Assembly: GCA_963818695.1 (NCBI GenBank)
Contig: CAWFTG010000005.1
Coordinates: 62,001-126,000 of the forward strand
Origin: AP-15 sp963818695
GTDB lineage: Bacteria; Pseudomonadota; Alphaproteobacteria; ATCC43930; CGMCC-115725
DNA: 64,000 bases
Reading direction: 5' to 3'
Position 1 is the stretch's first letter. Every line of letters starts with the position of its first letter. Position numbers and translations under genes: made by a program. This document shows, in pieces, positions 1 through 10,179 of this stretch. The notes beneath the pieces were generated by a model, which saw only the letters and a program-made list of their open reading frames with translations, had not been told where the DNA came from and searched no databases.

Positions 1-2
1 CT

Positions 3-914
<912 letters not shown>

Positions 915-1103
915 TACCGCTAGAGCGACGCTGCTGATTTGTCTCCGATCGAAACCGCCATCACCGGGCTTGACCAGATCAAGTCCGGCTCATGACGAAC
1001 GACTGGAGGTGTCAACGTCGAGGAACTTTGGGTTGAAGCAGACGTTGCGTCGGCCTTTACCGTTCCGCTAGGATCGCTCGGCACCCTAACGCCGAGCGCC
1101 CGA

Positions 1104-1508
1104 ATGCGAGCGAGACAGTGGCGAGGCAGGATCTGGGCCGCGCGGCTCGGCCTCCTCGCGCTCGCGCTCAACGCGCTGGTGCCCGTCCATATTGCCTTCG
1201 ACCTCGCCGAGGCGTTCGAGCCGGCGCACCAGTGCGGCGCGCGGACCGAGGTCGGCGGCGCCGAGCGGCGTCTGCTGGCGTTGCTCACCGGACATCGTGA
1301 GGTGGACGGCGCACCGGACGAGCACAGCAAACATCATGCCTGCCCGGTGTGCAGCGCGCTGGGCGCTCTCGCCGGCTTTGCGCCGCCCGCGCCGACGGCG
1401 CTGTTAGCCCTGTCTCCCGCGGGGCCGCCGACCGCGCATACCGTAATCCAAGCCGAATGCGCCGGCGCGCCCGCCGCTTATCGCTCCCGGGCTCCTCCCG
1501 TCGCCTGA
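1104..1508 (+). CDS. DUF2946 family small protein
   Basis: This 134-residue protein has an N-terminal hydrophobic helix (about residues 12-32), a variable middle, and the motif HHACPVCSALGALAGFAPP, which is the hallmark of DUF2946. Proteins of this family are commonly encoded beside copper-handling genes, and here copC and copD follow within 1.5 kb. The CPVC pair and adjacent histidines could bind metal, but that is inference. The start at 1104 has only a weak ribosome binding site, so the exact N-terminus is uncertain. Confidence 0.7.
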   Translation: MRARQWRGRIWAARLGLLALALNALVPVHIAFDLAEAFEPAHQCGARTEVGGAERRLLALLTGHREVDGAPDEHSKHHACPVCSALGALAGFAPPAPTALLALSPAGPPTAHTVIQAECAGAPAAYRSRAPPVA

Positions 1509-1580
1509 GACTGCCTCCTCTGAGCTGCCGGGCCGCCTTCGCGCGGCCACGGCCCATTGGCATTTCCTCAGGAGCCTTCC

Positions 1581-2498
1581 ATGAACCCTATACGTTCGGG
1601 GGCGGCCGTTGCTGCCGCCGTCATCCTTCTGTCCGCGAATTCCGCCGCACTGGCGCACGGTTTTGCCGGCCAGCGCTTTTTCCCGGCGACGATCCTGACG
1701 GACGATCCGTTCGTCGCCGACGAGATGTCGATCCCGCAGGTTACCGTCAACCCGCCCGGGCCCGACGGATCGCGCGAGACCGATATCCAAATCGATCTGT
1801 CGAAGCGCATCACGCCCGATACCGACGTGACGATCAGCAATCAATGGCAACGCCTGAAACCGGCGGGTCTGCCCGCGGTCACCGGGTTCGGCCCGCTGGA
1901 GACCGGAACGCAATATCAGCTCTTCGTCAATGGGCCGCACGAGGCGCTCGGCCTGGTTGGGCTCAACGTGACCTGGGCGCATACCGGACGGGTCCAGGCG
2001 TTGGGGGCGCCCGATTTCACGACATTGTCGCCGACCTTCGATTTCGGCAAAGGATTGGGCGACCTGCCGCGTTCGCTCCCCTACCTGCGGCCCTTTGCGA
2101 TCACCGGCAATCTCGGCTTCGACTTCCCGACGAAGGTGGAGAGTGCCGGCATGCCGAACCCGAACAATTTCAATTACGGCTTCGCCTTCGAATACAGCTT
2201 TCCCTATCTGCAATGCTGCGTGAAGGACATCGGGCTCCGCGAGCCGTTCAATCGATTGATCCCGCTGGTCGAGGTCGCCTTTACGACCCCGATCAATCGG
2301 GTGCCGGCGACTCAGACGATCGGCACGATCCAGCCCGGGGTCATCTGGGCCGGGCAATATTTCCAGATCGGCGCGGAGGCGATCTTGCCGGCGAATCGCT
2401 TCACGGGGCACGGCTACGGCGGCGTCGTCCAGTTCCACGTCTACCTCGACGATCTGTTCCCGCACAGCATCGGCAGGCCGATTTCGGAGTGGTGGTGA
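1581..2498 (+). CDS. Exported protein of the copper block, probably outer membrane
   Basis: The start at 1581 is preceded by AGGAG eight bases upstream, better than the ATG at 1557. The 305-residue product begins with a cleavable signal sequence (about residues 1-27, ending in ALAHG). The rest is rich in alternating aromatic and polar stretches and ends in FHVYLDDLFPHS, consistent with a small beta-barrel or a periplasmic protein. I cannot assign a named family. Its stop codon overlaps the ATG of copC (TGATG), so it is translationally coupled to copC and probably serves metal homeostasis. Confidence 0.6.
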   Translation: MNPIRSGAAVAAAVILLSANSAALAHGFAGQRFFPATILTDDPFVADEMSIPQVTVNPPGPDGSRETDIQIDLSKRITPDTDVTISNQWQRLKPAGLPAVTGFGPLETGTQYQLFVNGPHEALGLVGLNVTWAHTGRVQALGAPDFTTLSPTFDFGKGLGDLPRSLPYLRPFAITGNLGFDFPTKVESAGMPNPNNFNYGFAFEYSFPYLQCCVKDIGLREPFNRLIPLVEVAFTTPINRVPATQTIGTIQPGVIWAGQYFQIGAEAILPANRFTGHGYGGVVQFHVYLDDLFPHSIGRPISEWW

Positions 2499-2865
2499 TG
2501 CGCGGGATCGTGATCGCGCTTGCAGCCGGTGCCTTGGCGATCGGCAGCACGACGCCGGCGCGGGCGCACGCCTTCCTCGACCATGCGAGCCCGGCGGTCG
2601 GCAGCTCGGTGCCGGCCTCGCCGCCCAGCGTCACCCTGTGGTTCACACAGGATCTCGAACCGGCCTTCAGCGGCGTGACGGTGACGAACGAATCGGGACA
2701 GCGGGTCGATCTCGGCAACGCCCAGATCCCCCAGGCAGTCCGGCCGAGCTGCAGATCGGGCTGAAGCCGCTGCCGCCGGGAACCTACACGGTCAGCTGGC
2801 ACGTCGTCTCGGTCGATACCCACCCGACCGAAGGGACCTTTACCTTCGACGTCGGGTGCGGATGA
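2498..2865 (+). CDS. copC: CopC copper resistance protein, frameshifted
   Basis: CopC is a periplasmic beta-barrel copper-binding protein. The sequence has a signal peptide (residues 1-24, ending ARAHA), giving the mature N-terminal His, then FLDHASPAVGSSV and SVTLWFTQDLEP as in CopC. Near 2735 the frame must change: the upstream frame stops at 2764, whereas the +1-shifted frame continues with LPPGTYTVSWHVVS and VDTHPTEGTF to a TGA at 2865. Together they give a normal-length CopC of about 121 residues. A single indel in the run around 2728-2740 explains the break. It could be a sequencing error or a recent mutation. copD starts 28 bases downstream. Confidence 0.8.
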
Positions 2866-2893
2866 GCCTCGATCGCGACGGCTGGAGGCGGCG

Positions 2894-4889
2894 ATGGAAG
2901 GTCTGCTGATCGCGGCGCGCTTCTTCCATTTCGCCGCGGCGATCATGTTGACCGGAGTGTTCGCCTTCGAGCGCCTCGTCGCCGGCCCGGCTTTCCGGCA
3001 ATCCGGCGCCGCGGTTGCAAGCGCGGCGGTACTTCGCCGCCGGCTCGGCTGGCTGGCTTGGGCAAGCCTGGCGCTGGCGATCGGTGTCGGGTGCCGCCTG
3101 GCTCGTCGCGGTCGCAGCCGGTATGAGCGGAAAGCCGCTGAGCGCCGCGCTGTCGCAAGGCGCCGTCGCGGTCGTGCTGACCCGCACGCGTTTCGGCGAG
3201 GATTGGCTGCTGCGGTTCGCCTTGGCCGTGCTGCTCGGCCTCTGCCTTCTAGGGCAGCGCCGGCGGGCTGGCGGAGCGCTCCGCTGGATGGCGCTCTTGC
3301 TCGCCGCGGTGATGCTGGCGAGCCTCGCCTGGGCCGGCCATGGCGCGGCGACGCCCGGCCCGGCCGGAGACCTGCACCTGACCGCGGATATCCTCCATCT
3401 GCTCGCCGCGGGCCTGTGGCTGGGGACGCTCCCGCCCCTGATTCTGCTCCTGGCCGAAGCGCGGCGGACCCGCGATGCCCGTTGGGCGGCGGTCGCGCGC
3501 ACCGCTACGCGGCGCTATTCGGTGCTCGCCGTGTCGAGCGTGACGGTTCTGCTCGCAGGAGGCGTGGTCAACACCTGGTTTCTCGCCGGCACCGTCCCGG
3601 CCTTGGTCGGGACCGAATATGGCCGCCTGCTCCTCGCCAAGATCGGGCTCTTCATCGCCATGCTGCTGGTTGCCGCGGTCAATCTGCTGCGCCTCACGCC
3701 GCGGCTCGCCGCCTCCACCAGCCGTACCCGCAATGTTTTCTGGCGGACCGTCGCCCGATTGCAAAGCAACGCGCGGATCGAAACGGCGCTCGGGCTCGGC
3801 GTCCTCGCCATCGTCGGCGCGCTCGGCACCTTGCCGCCGGGCCTGCACTCGGAACCCGGTTGGCCGTTCCCGTTCCGGTTCGACATCGACGCGCTGACGG
3901 CCGGATCGCAAATCCTGCTGGCGGTCCTGGCTGTGGCCATTTGCGTCTGCGGCGTAGGCATCGCAGCCAGCGCTGCGGCAGGGCGGTATCGGCGATCGGC
4001 TTTCTTTGCCGCCGGCCTCGCGCTGTGCCTGGCAGGTGGCTGGCCCCGCTGCTCCCGGCGATCGAGCGCGCCTACCCGACCAGCTATTACGCCGCCGCCG
4101 AGCCTTACGCCGCTGCATCCGTCGTCCGCGGCGCCGCCGTCTACGCCGAGAATTGCGCGCTCTGCCACGGCGCAACGGGCCGCGGCGACGGCCCCGCTGC
4201 CGCCCGCTTGCCGATCCGGCCGGCCGATTTGACCGAACCGCATCTCTTCGCGCACAGCCCGGGCGACCTGTTCTGGTGGGTCGGCCACGGGATGGACGAG
4301 GGCGTGATGCCCGGCTTTGCCGGCGTGCTGAACCCAAACCAGCGGTGGGACGTGATCAACTTCATCCGCGCCCGCGCCGCCGGCGTGCTCGCCCTGCGGA
4401 TCGGGCCGGAGGTAACCACCGCCGCAGCGCCGGAGGTGCCCGACTTCGCGTTCCAAGCCGGCGGAAGACAGCAGACGCTGAGGGAAGTGCTCGAAACCGG
4501 CCCGGTGCTGCTCGTGCTGTTCGCGCCGCCGGTTCCGGTCGAGCGCCTTCAGCAGCTGGCGAGCGGCGCAGCCACGCCTCGGCGCGGCCGGCCTGCGGGT
4601 GCTTGCGGTCGGGCTCGGCACCACCCCCGACGAAAGCTCCGAGGGTAACCACATGCCGCCCTTCGTCGTTGGCGTGTCATCCGAAGTGAGCTCCGCGCTG
4701 GCGATGTTTCGCGCGGCCGAGGATGGCGGCGAAACGGAACTACTGCTCGACCGTGCCGGAAAAATCCGCGCCCGCTGGAGCAGCGACACGCCGGGGGGCC
4801 TCGCGCCGACCGATCTACTGATTGCCGATGCCGAGCGGGTCGGTCGGATTGCCGTGGCTACTCCCAGCCATGCGGGTCACAGCCACTGA
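2894..4889 (+). CDS. copD: CopD-cytochrome c-redoxin-like fusion, three frameshifts
   Basis: The gene encodes about 665 residues. An N-terminal multi-helix CopD membrane domain starts MEGLLIAARFFHFAAAIML and continues through several membrane segments (HLTADILHLLAAGLWLG, YGRLLLAKIGLF). A class I cytochrome c domain follows with the heme motif CALCH near residue 421 and a distal Met in GVMPGFAG. The C-terminal part resembles a thioredoxin-fold tail (LLDRAGKIRARW). Frame changes are needed near 3090, 4035 and 4580; each restores family-like sequence. CopD imports copper across the inner membrane. The cytochrome suggests redox control of copper, which is inference. Whether the gene is intact depends on whether the indels are real. 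Confidence 0.75.
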
Positions 4890-4892
4890 CCG

Positions 4893-5354
4893 GCCGCAAG
4901 CCCGCGTCACGATTTTCGGCACCGGCATCCACAACGTGATCGTCGCGATTACGATCCCACTGATCCCGCGCTGCGGGCCGCGTTTTGCGCTCGAGCGCAT
5001 TGTCGATCCACGAGGTGCCCTACATCGACGCCGCGCGCGCCTGCGGCTTTGGCCATTCGCGGATCATCCTGCGCCACATGGTCCCCAATGTGATGGCGCC
5101 GTTCCTGATCCTGCTGACCGCTTTGTCGGTCAGGCGATCCTCGCCGAAGCTTCGCTCTCCTATCTCGGCCTCGGCGTGGAGGAGCCGGTCCCGGCCTGGG
5201 GCCTGATGCTGCAAGGCGGCGCCGAGGAATACGCCTCGACGGCGCCCTGGATCGCGGTCTTCCCGGGCCTGGCGATCGCATTGACCGTCTTCGGCCTCAG
5301 CCCTTCGGCGACGCCCTGCGCGACGCCCTCGATCCCAAGCTGCGCGACCGCTGA
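4893..5354 (+). pseudogene. Remnant of an Opp/Dpp-type ABC permease (C-terminal half)
   Basis: Starting immediately after the copD stop, three frames together encode the C-terminal half of a DppC/OppC-like inner-membrane permease: GIHNVIVAITIPLIPR, then VPYIDAARACGFGHSRIILR (the EAA-loop region), then LAEASLSYLGLGVEEP, then FGDALRDALDPKLRDR and a TGA at 5354. Frame changes fall near 4980, 5130 and 5300. The N-terminal half is absent and no other Opp/Dpp component lies nearby. This is a truncated, decayed gene joined to copD by a deletion or rearrangement. Confidence 0.75.
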
Positions 5355-5953
5355 GCCGCGGCTGCCCTGCACCCTCCCGTCGCTGTCGCGACAGGCCCCT
5401 CCCTCTCCCGGCTCACGCGGGGCGAGCAGCTGGAGGACTCGACTCGCTCGCCGCGACTCACCGTCGAACCTTGTCCCGCCACGCATACAAAAGCCGCCCC
5501 CGCAGCTCCAAATCCCGTGCTACCTCAACGACGCTCTCCCCCGGCCGCCAGGCGCGCCACCGCGGTCTGCTTCGGCGCCGTCGGATATTCCCGGTGCTTC
5601 GTCATCAGTTCCTCTCCTCGAGAAACTGCCCCTGATTTCCGTATCTCACTTTTCGGGTGCACTACAATCGTCAGTCAGCCGCAGAAAACCTAAGCTCGGG
5701 CCAATTTCAAGCCAGCAAGGAGAGCGGTGCCGCCACCAGTTGTGCTGTTTCAATTAATTTGAACTATGTCCATCCGAAGCCTTTGTGAATACCCGCGGTT
5801 GATATGACCATATCAATGCTAAAATAACAAGAAAAGGTAGGTGGTGCTGTCATCCAGAACTAACCTTGACTCCTCGCTCGGAAAACGATCTACGGTGCTC
5901 GGAAACATAGGAAGAACTCGGGCTGCCGTAACGCTCGCGAACAGGAGACAGTC
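5355..5953. other. Intergenic stretch without a recognisable gene
   Basis: About 600 bases lie between the permease remnant and the TPR gene. The first half is GC-rich and codes for nothing I recognise. The second half is more AT-rich and contains a perfect inverted repeat, TTGATAT-GACC-ATATCAA, at 5799-5816. This half probably holds the promoter of the downstream TPR gene. Confidence 0.5.
5799..5816. promoter_or_regulatory. 7-bp inverted repeat, possible operator
   Basis: TTGATAT and ATATCAA are separated by four bases in an AT-rich patch about 140 bases before the TPR gene start. The symmetry fits a dimeric repressor site, but no regulator gene is nearby and chance cannot be excluded. Confidence 0.25.
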
Positions 5954-7594
5954 ATGAAGTGGAACAATATCTCCACCATAATCCTGACCACCGCTTTTGT
6001 AGCGCTTTTGGGCTCAACGAGTGCCGTCGCGGAAACCAGCGACAAAGCGCCTGCCGCCGCAAAGAGCGGCGAGGTCGATTTTCCGATTTCCTGCAGCGCG
6101 CCGGCGCAGAAGAAATTTAACGAGGCCGTCTGGGTCTTGCATTCCTTCTGGTATGACGAGGCGGTCAAGGCCTTCACCGCCGTCACCGAGGTCGAGCCCG
6201 ATTGCGCGATGGGCTATTGGGGCGTCGCGATGAGCCATTGGTATCCGCTGTGGTACCCGCCCAACGCGGCGTCGCTGAAGGCGGGATCGGCCGCGGTCGA
6301 GGAGGCCATGGCGGCAAAGCACAAAACCGATCGCGAAAGCGATTACATCGCAGCGATCGCCGCCTTCTATCGGGACAACGATAGGATCGATCATCGCACG
6401 CGCGCCGTTGCTTATGAAAAAGCGATGGAGCAGGTTCACCTGCGCTATCCCGATGATCGCGAGGGCGGTGTGTTCTACTCCCTCGCGTTGCTGGCGACTG
6501 CGCCCCCGACCGACAAGACTTACGCAAATCAGAAAAAGGCGAAGTCGATTCTCGATAAGGTCAATGGGGAGCTGCCGAACCATCCGGGCGTCCAGCATTA
6601 TCTGATCCACGCCAATGATTCGCCTGCGCTGGCCGAGGACGGGCTGGCGGCGGCGCTGTGCTATGCGGGGATCGCACCGGCGGTGCCGCATGCACTGCAC
6701 ATGCCCTCCCACATCTTCACTCGCCTCGGAATGTGGCAGCAATCGATCGACGCCAACCGCGCCGCCTCGGCTGCCGCCCTCGGCTATGTCCGCGAGGAAC
6801 TCGGGCCGGACGCTTTCGACGGTGAGACCGTACACTCGTTGGATTACCTCGAATACGCCTACCTGCAGACCGGTCAGGACCGCGCGGCGAAACTGGTTTT
6901 CGAGGAGCTGCAGTCCTTCGGGCGAGCCAAAGGGCCGAACCTGCCGATGGCTTATGCCATTGCGGCAATACCGGCGCGTTATGCGGTCGAACGGCGGAAC
7001 TGGCCGGAGGCTGCGGCCCTCACGCCGCCGTCGATGCCGTTTCCATGGGAGCGCTTCCCGTGGGCCGAGGCGATGATCTCCTTCACGCGGGCGCTCGGCG
7101 CGGCTCATACCGGCGACACCGCGGGCGCCGAGACCGAAATCGCCAAGCTTCAGTCCTTGAAGCAGAAGCTCGAACAGGCGAATGACGATTACTGGGCCAA
7201 GCAGGTCGAGGTCCAGCGGCTGGGCGCCGCCGGAATCCTGGCGCACGCCAAGGGCAACGATAAAGAGGCGGTCGAGCTGGTGCGTGCAGCCGCCGATCTC
7301 GATGCGTCGATGGACAAGCACCCGGCAACCCCGGCCGAGGTAATCCCGGCGCGTGAATTGCTCGCCGACCTGCTGCTGGAGGTGAATGAGCCGGCCGCCG
7401 CGCTCAGGGAGTACGAGCAAACCATGAGTGCCGAGCGCAACCGCTTCCGCAGCATCCTTGGGGTCGCACGGGCAGCCAAACAGACCGGCGACACGGCCAA
7501 GGCGCGCGAGGCCTACGGCAAGCTCGTCGGTTTGGCGAGCGCCGATACCGACCGTTCGGAACTGGGCGAAGCGAAAGCGTTCCTGGCGGATTGA
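5954..7594 (+). CDS. Secreted tetratricopeptide-repeat protein
   Basis: The ATG at 5954 follows AGGAGA at good spacing. The 546-residue product has a signal peptide (about residues 1-27, cleavage after SAVAE). The mature protein is helical with degenerate TPR units: FNEAVWVLHSFWYDEAVKAF near residue 55, then the conserved MGYWGVAMSHWYPLW and HMPSHIFTRLGMW, and regular TPRs towards the C-terminus (PAAALREYEQTM, GDTAKAREAYGKL). Proteins with this YWG/HMPSHIF signature are widespread in proteobacteria but have no assigned function. It is probably a periplasmic scaffold. It stands alone, with no operon partner. Confidence 0.8.
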   Translation: MKWNNISTIILTTAFVALLGSTSAVAETSDKAPAAAKSGEVDFPISCSAPAQKKFNEAVWVLHSFWYDEAVKAFTAVTEVEPDCAMGYWGVAMSHWYPLWYPPNAASLKAGSAAVEEAMAAKHKTDRESDYIAAIAAFYRDNDRIDHRTRAVAYEKAMEQVHLRYPDDREGGVFYSLALLATAPPTDKTYANQKKAKSILDKVNGELPNHPGVQHYLIHANDSPALAEDGLAAALCYAGIAPAVPHALHMPSHIFTRLGMWQQSIDANRAASAAALGYVREELGPDAFDGETVHSLDYLEYAYLQTGQDRAAKLVFEELQSFGRAKGPNLPMAYAIAAIPARYAVERRNWPEAAALTPPSMPFPWERFPWAEAMISFTRALGAAHTGDTAGAETEIAKLQSLKQKLEQANDDYWAKQVEVQRLGAAGILAHAKGNDKEAVELVRAAADLDASMDKHPATPAEVIPARELLADLLLEVNEPAAALREYEQTMSAERNRFRSILGVARAAKQTGDTAKAREAYGKLVGLASADTDRSELGEAKAFLAD

Positions 7595-7631
7595 ATCGAG
7601 GCCCGACGCGAACGGGTCGTTGGTCGACGGT

Positions 7632-7964
7632 TCAGCGCACCTCGATCAACGTCTCGCCGGCGACGACCATTCGCGCGACCTTCGATAACAGAGGCATCAG
7701 CCATCTTTAGAAGCGCCAAGTTCGAGGCATTGCCGACCCGCAGCCAAACGACTGTTGGCCCGGTATGTGCACGCAATCGGCGAAGGCGAAATCCTCGTCC
7801 TTGGTGATGATAACAGCGCCTTCGAGGACCGCCTGGTCCCACACGGCTCGATCCGCCGCATCGCGCCGGCCGACTTCGGCGATGTAGTGGGCCTGGTGAC
7901 CAGCGCCGATGAGCAGCGAGGCAAGTGTCGGCGGCGGCAATTGCGCGTCGATCAGAATATTCAC
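7632..7964 (-). CDS. DUF5615 PIN-like toxin, frameshifted twice
   Basis: The GTG at 7964 overlaps the TGA of the upstream DUF433 gene (GTGA), the usual arrangement of this toxin-antitoxin type. The N-terminus NILIDAQLPP and the later VIITKDEDFA carry the acidic residues of the Mut7-C/PIN-like fold. After about 7770 the frame changes to read TVVWLRVGNASNLALL, and near 7706, in an AAA run, it returns to the first frame and reads RWLMPLLSKVARMV to GETLIEVR and a TGA. The two compensating indels give a normal protein of about 110 residues. DUF5615 proteins are predicted RNases. Activity here depends on whether the indels are real. Confidence 0.75.
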
Positions 7965-8172
7965 TTACCGGCTGTAACCAAGACCGGATGATCCGCTTCT
8001 TCAGCCGCGTACGCCAGGCAGGCGCGTATGTCTTCGGCCTCCAGGTACGGGTAATCGGTGAGAATTTCCGGTTCACTGACCCCGGCTGAGGACATCCTTA
8101 ACGCGGATGCGCATCCCCGCGAATGCATGGCCGTCCGCCGCATTGCTCGGGGTTGAAGGTGATCCGTTCCAT
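7961..8172 (-). CDS. DUF433 antitoxin, disrupted
   Basis: The ATG at 8172 gives MERITFNPEQCGGRPCIRG, the typical start of a DUF433 antitoxin. A GGGG run at about 8133 then shifts the frame; removing one G restores MRIRVKDVLS. A second change near 8095 is needed to reach AGVSEPEILTDYPYLEAED and ACLAYAAEEADHPVLV. At that second site about three residues expected in the family are also missing, so a small deletion is likely. DUF433 proteins pair with DUF5615 toxins, and the downstream toxin overlaps it by four bases. Confidence 0.7.
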
Positions 8173-8324
8173 GGCATGAAACTACCCATCCAACAAGGCG
8201 CAGTAAAGCCGGGGTACGGGGCCTCCGGTCCGCTGTCGCCGGCACGGCTTTCGCGCTATCATTACGTTTATGAAGAGCGAAGAGCGAGGTCGGGTCGAGC
8301 GGCGGCCGGCCGGCGGGAGTGGTC

Positions 8325-8440
8325 GATCCGAAGATCGGCGAGCATCGGGGACGGATCGTTAAACGACCGGCGACAGCATTCTGGTCGAGTTCGTCCGAAG
8401 AATGACCGTCACCCGCCGCCTCGCCGCCATTCTCTCCGCT
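8325..8440 (+). pseudogene. Remnant of a class III adenylate/guanylate cyclase
   Basis: The sequence reads PKIGEHRGRIVK and, after a one-frame change near 8362, TGDSILVEF, which matches the catalytic-loop region of class III cyclases. It is followed directly by MTVTRRLAAILSA, which resembles the first residues of another cyclase. The two pieces are in the wrong order for a single gene, so this looks like debris from tandem cyclases. The rest of 8173-8484 holds nothing recognisable. Confidence 0.5.
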
Positions 8441-8484
8441 GGCCTTTATCGTGATTGGCGTCTTTGAAGGGGAGGTACAGCCAG

Positions 8485-8925
8485 ATGAAATTCCCGCAAA
8501 CCGGTGGCTGCCAGTGCGGCGCGCTGCGCTACGAGATTACCGAGGTGCCGCGGATGGTCTACACCTGCCACTGCACCGACTGCCAACGCCTGACCAGCAG
8601 CGCATTCTCGATCGCGGTCGTCGTCGCGGCCGAGGCCTTCCGCATCACCAGAGGCGAGCCGCGATTGTTGCAGAAGACTGCCGACAGCGGGCGCGTGATA
8701 GTGCGCTGGATCTGCCCGCAGTGCGGTTCATGGGTCTGCGGCACCCCAACGCCTGGCTCGGCAATCCGCGTGCGGGCCGGCACCCTGGACGATACCTCCT
8801 GGCTGCAGCCGACGGTGCATTTCTGGACCCGCAGCAAACAGCCCTGGATCGCTCTGCCGGAGGGTGACCAGAGCTTCGCGACACAGCCCGCGGATCTTCA
8901 AGGGTTCCTCTCCTCGGCCGGATGA
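8485..8925 (+). CDS. GFA (CENP-V) family zinc protein
   Basis: The start at 8485 is supported by GGGGAGGT about ten bases upstream; the ATG at 8455 lacks this. The 146-residue product carries the zinc-binding pattern of the GFA fold: GGCQCGALRY near residue 9, CHCTDCQ near residue 32, and CPQCGSWV near residue 78. Some relatives bind glutathione-formaldehyde adducts, but most are uncharacterised, so only the fold is claimed. Length is normal. It is convergent with the amidohydrolase operon, whose end is 55 bases away. Confidence 0.85.
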   Translation: MKFPQTGGCQCGALRYEITEVPRMVYTCHCTDCQRLTSSAFSIAVVVAAEAFRITRGEPRLLQKTADSGRVIVRWICPQCGSWVCGTPTPGSAIRVRAGTLDDTSWLQPTVHFWTRSKQPWIALPEGDQSFATQPADLQGFLSSAG

Positions 8926-8979
8926 TCTGCGCTGACGGAAGGTGGTGGATGGCCGGATCAAGCCCGTCCGTGCTTCGCG

Positions 8980-10155
8980 TCAATTGCCGAGGTGGAAGAA
9001 CTCGACGGCGTTGCCGGCCCAGATCTTGCGCTTGTCGGATTCGGGGATGTCGGCGTAGATCTTGTCGATGATCGGCCGCGAATTGGGCCACTCGTTTTCG
9101 ATATGCGGAAAGTCGGTGGCGAACATGATGCGGTCGACGCCGACATGGTGGCGCTCCTCGATCGCCACGCGCTCGTACTGCACGCTGAAACAGACGTGCT
9201 CGCGCACATAGTGGCTGGGCAATTCCTTCAATGGCTCAAAGCCGAGGTATTCCTGCGCCCAGCCGAGGTGGCGCTGGTACCACAGATCCATATGCTCGAG
9301 CCAGAACGGGACCCAGCCTAGGCGAGTCTCGGCGAAAAAGATCTTTAGCTTCGGATGGCGCTCGAACACGCCGGCCAATACCAGCTGGGCGATGCTCACT
9401 GACGGCGCCAATCCGAAATTACACAGCCATTCGAGAAACGGCCGCCGCAATCTCTGCATGATCACAGGGTCTTCCTTCGGGTATTTGAAGGTCGGCTGCG
9501 TGGCGCGCACCCCCGTGCGGTAGAACTGGACGTGCACGGTGACCGGCATTTGCATGTCGACTGCGGCGGCCCAGAATTTGTCGTCCTCCGGCGTCGGATA
9601 GCCTTTCGCACTCGGCAATGCGCCCAACAGGACACCCTTGAGGCCGAGCTTCTTGCAATGCTTCATCTCGGCGATCGCGTCGTCGACATTGGTGATCGGA
9701 ATGACCCCCATGCCAATGAGGCGGTCGGGCGCGACCGAGCAATATTCCTCGGCGAGCCAGTCGTTGTAGCCGCGGATCACCGCCTTATAGACCTCGTCAT
9801 GGGCGATGTTGCGCCAGAACACGGGGCCGGCGACCATCGCCGCGAACAGAACCTCGGCGTCCATGCCATCCTGGTCCTGCTCCTTTACGCGCTGCTCGGG
9901 CGAGCCGGTGCCGGCGGCGTCGGCGACCTTGAGGCCAAAAGGCTGCCAGGTCCCCTCGGCGCGGCCGGCGCGCAGGTCGAGGAAATTCGCTTCCAACAGC
10001 GGCTGCCCTTCGATCATCAGCGCGTCGCCGCCATCCGGCAGATGGACGGTGTGCGGGGCGCGGTCGCGGTATTTCTCGGGTACCCGATGCACCCAACGCT
10101 CCGGCGGCACCTCGAGATGCCCATCCGCCGACATCAGATTGTATTGGCGTGCCAT
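8980..10155 (-). CDS. Amidohydrolase family protein (ACMSD/decarboxylase-like)
   Basis: The ATG at 10155 follows GGAAGGAAAC. The 391-residue product belongs to the ACMSD-like amidohydrolases, which decarboxylate or hydrolyse aromatic-derived acids. Metal-site motifs are visible: SADGHLE at the N-terminus, VTVHVQFY in mid-protein, FFAETRLGW, and FATDFPHIENEWP near the C-terminus. It is the last gene of a minus-strand operon with an extradiol dioxygenase, two ferritin-like proteins and two ferredoxins. That context suggests a late step in aromatic ring catabolism. The substrate cannot be read from sequence. Confidence 0.85.
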   Translation of the reverse strand: MARQYNLMSADGHLEVPPERWVHRVPEKYRDRAPHTVHLPDGGDALMIEGQPLLEANFLDLRAGRAEGTWQPFGLKVADAAGTGSPEQRVKEQDQDGMDAEVLFAAMVAGPVFWRNIAHDEVYKAVIRGYNDWLAEEYCSVAPDRLIGMGVIPITNVDDAIAEMKHCKKLGLKGVLLGALPSAKGYPTPEDDKFWAAAVDMQMPVTVHVQFYRTGVRATQPTFKYPKEDPVIMQRLRRPFLEWLCNFGLAPSVSIAQLVLAGVFERHPKLKIFFAETRLGWVPFWLEHMDLWYQRHLGWAQEYLGFEPLKELPSHYVREHVCFSVQYERVAIEERHHVGVDRIMFATDFPHIENEWPNSRPIIDKIYADIPESDKRKIWAGNAVEFFHLGN

Positions 10156-10179
10156 ATTCGTTTCCTTCCGTTCCGGCCG

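Noticed and set aside
3515..4789. Long minus-strand open frame of 424 codons opposite copD
   Set aside because: It is an antisense shadow of GC-rich coding sequence, rich in Arg and Pro, with no domain; the plus strand carries clear CopD and cytochrome motifs.
6014..7420. Minus-strand open frame of 468 codons
   Set aside because: Antisense to the TPR gene, which has a signal peptide, a ribosome binding site and family motifs.
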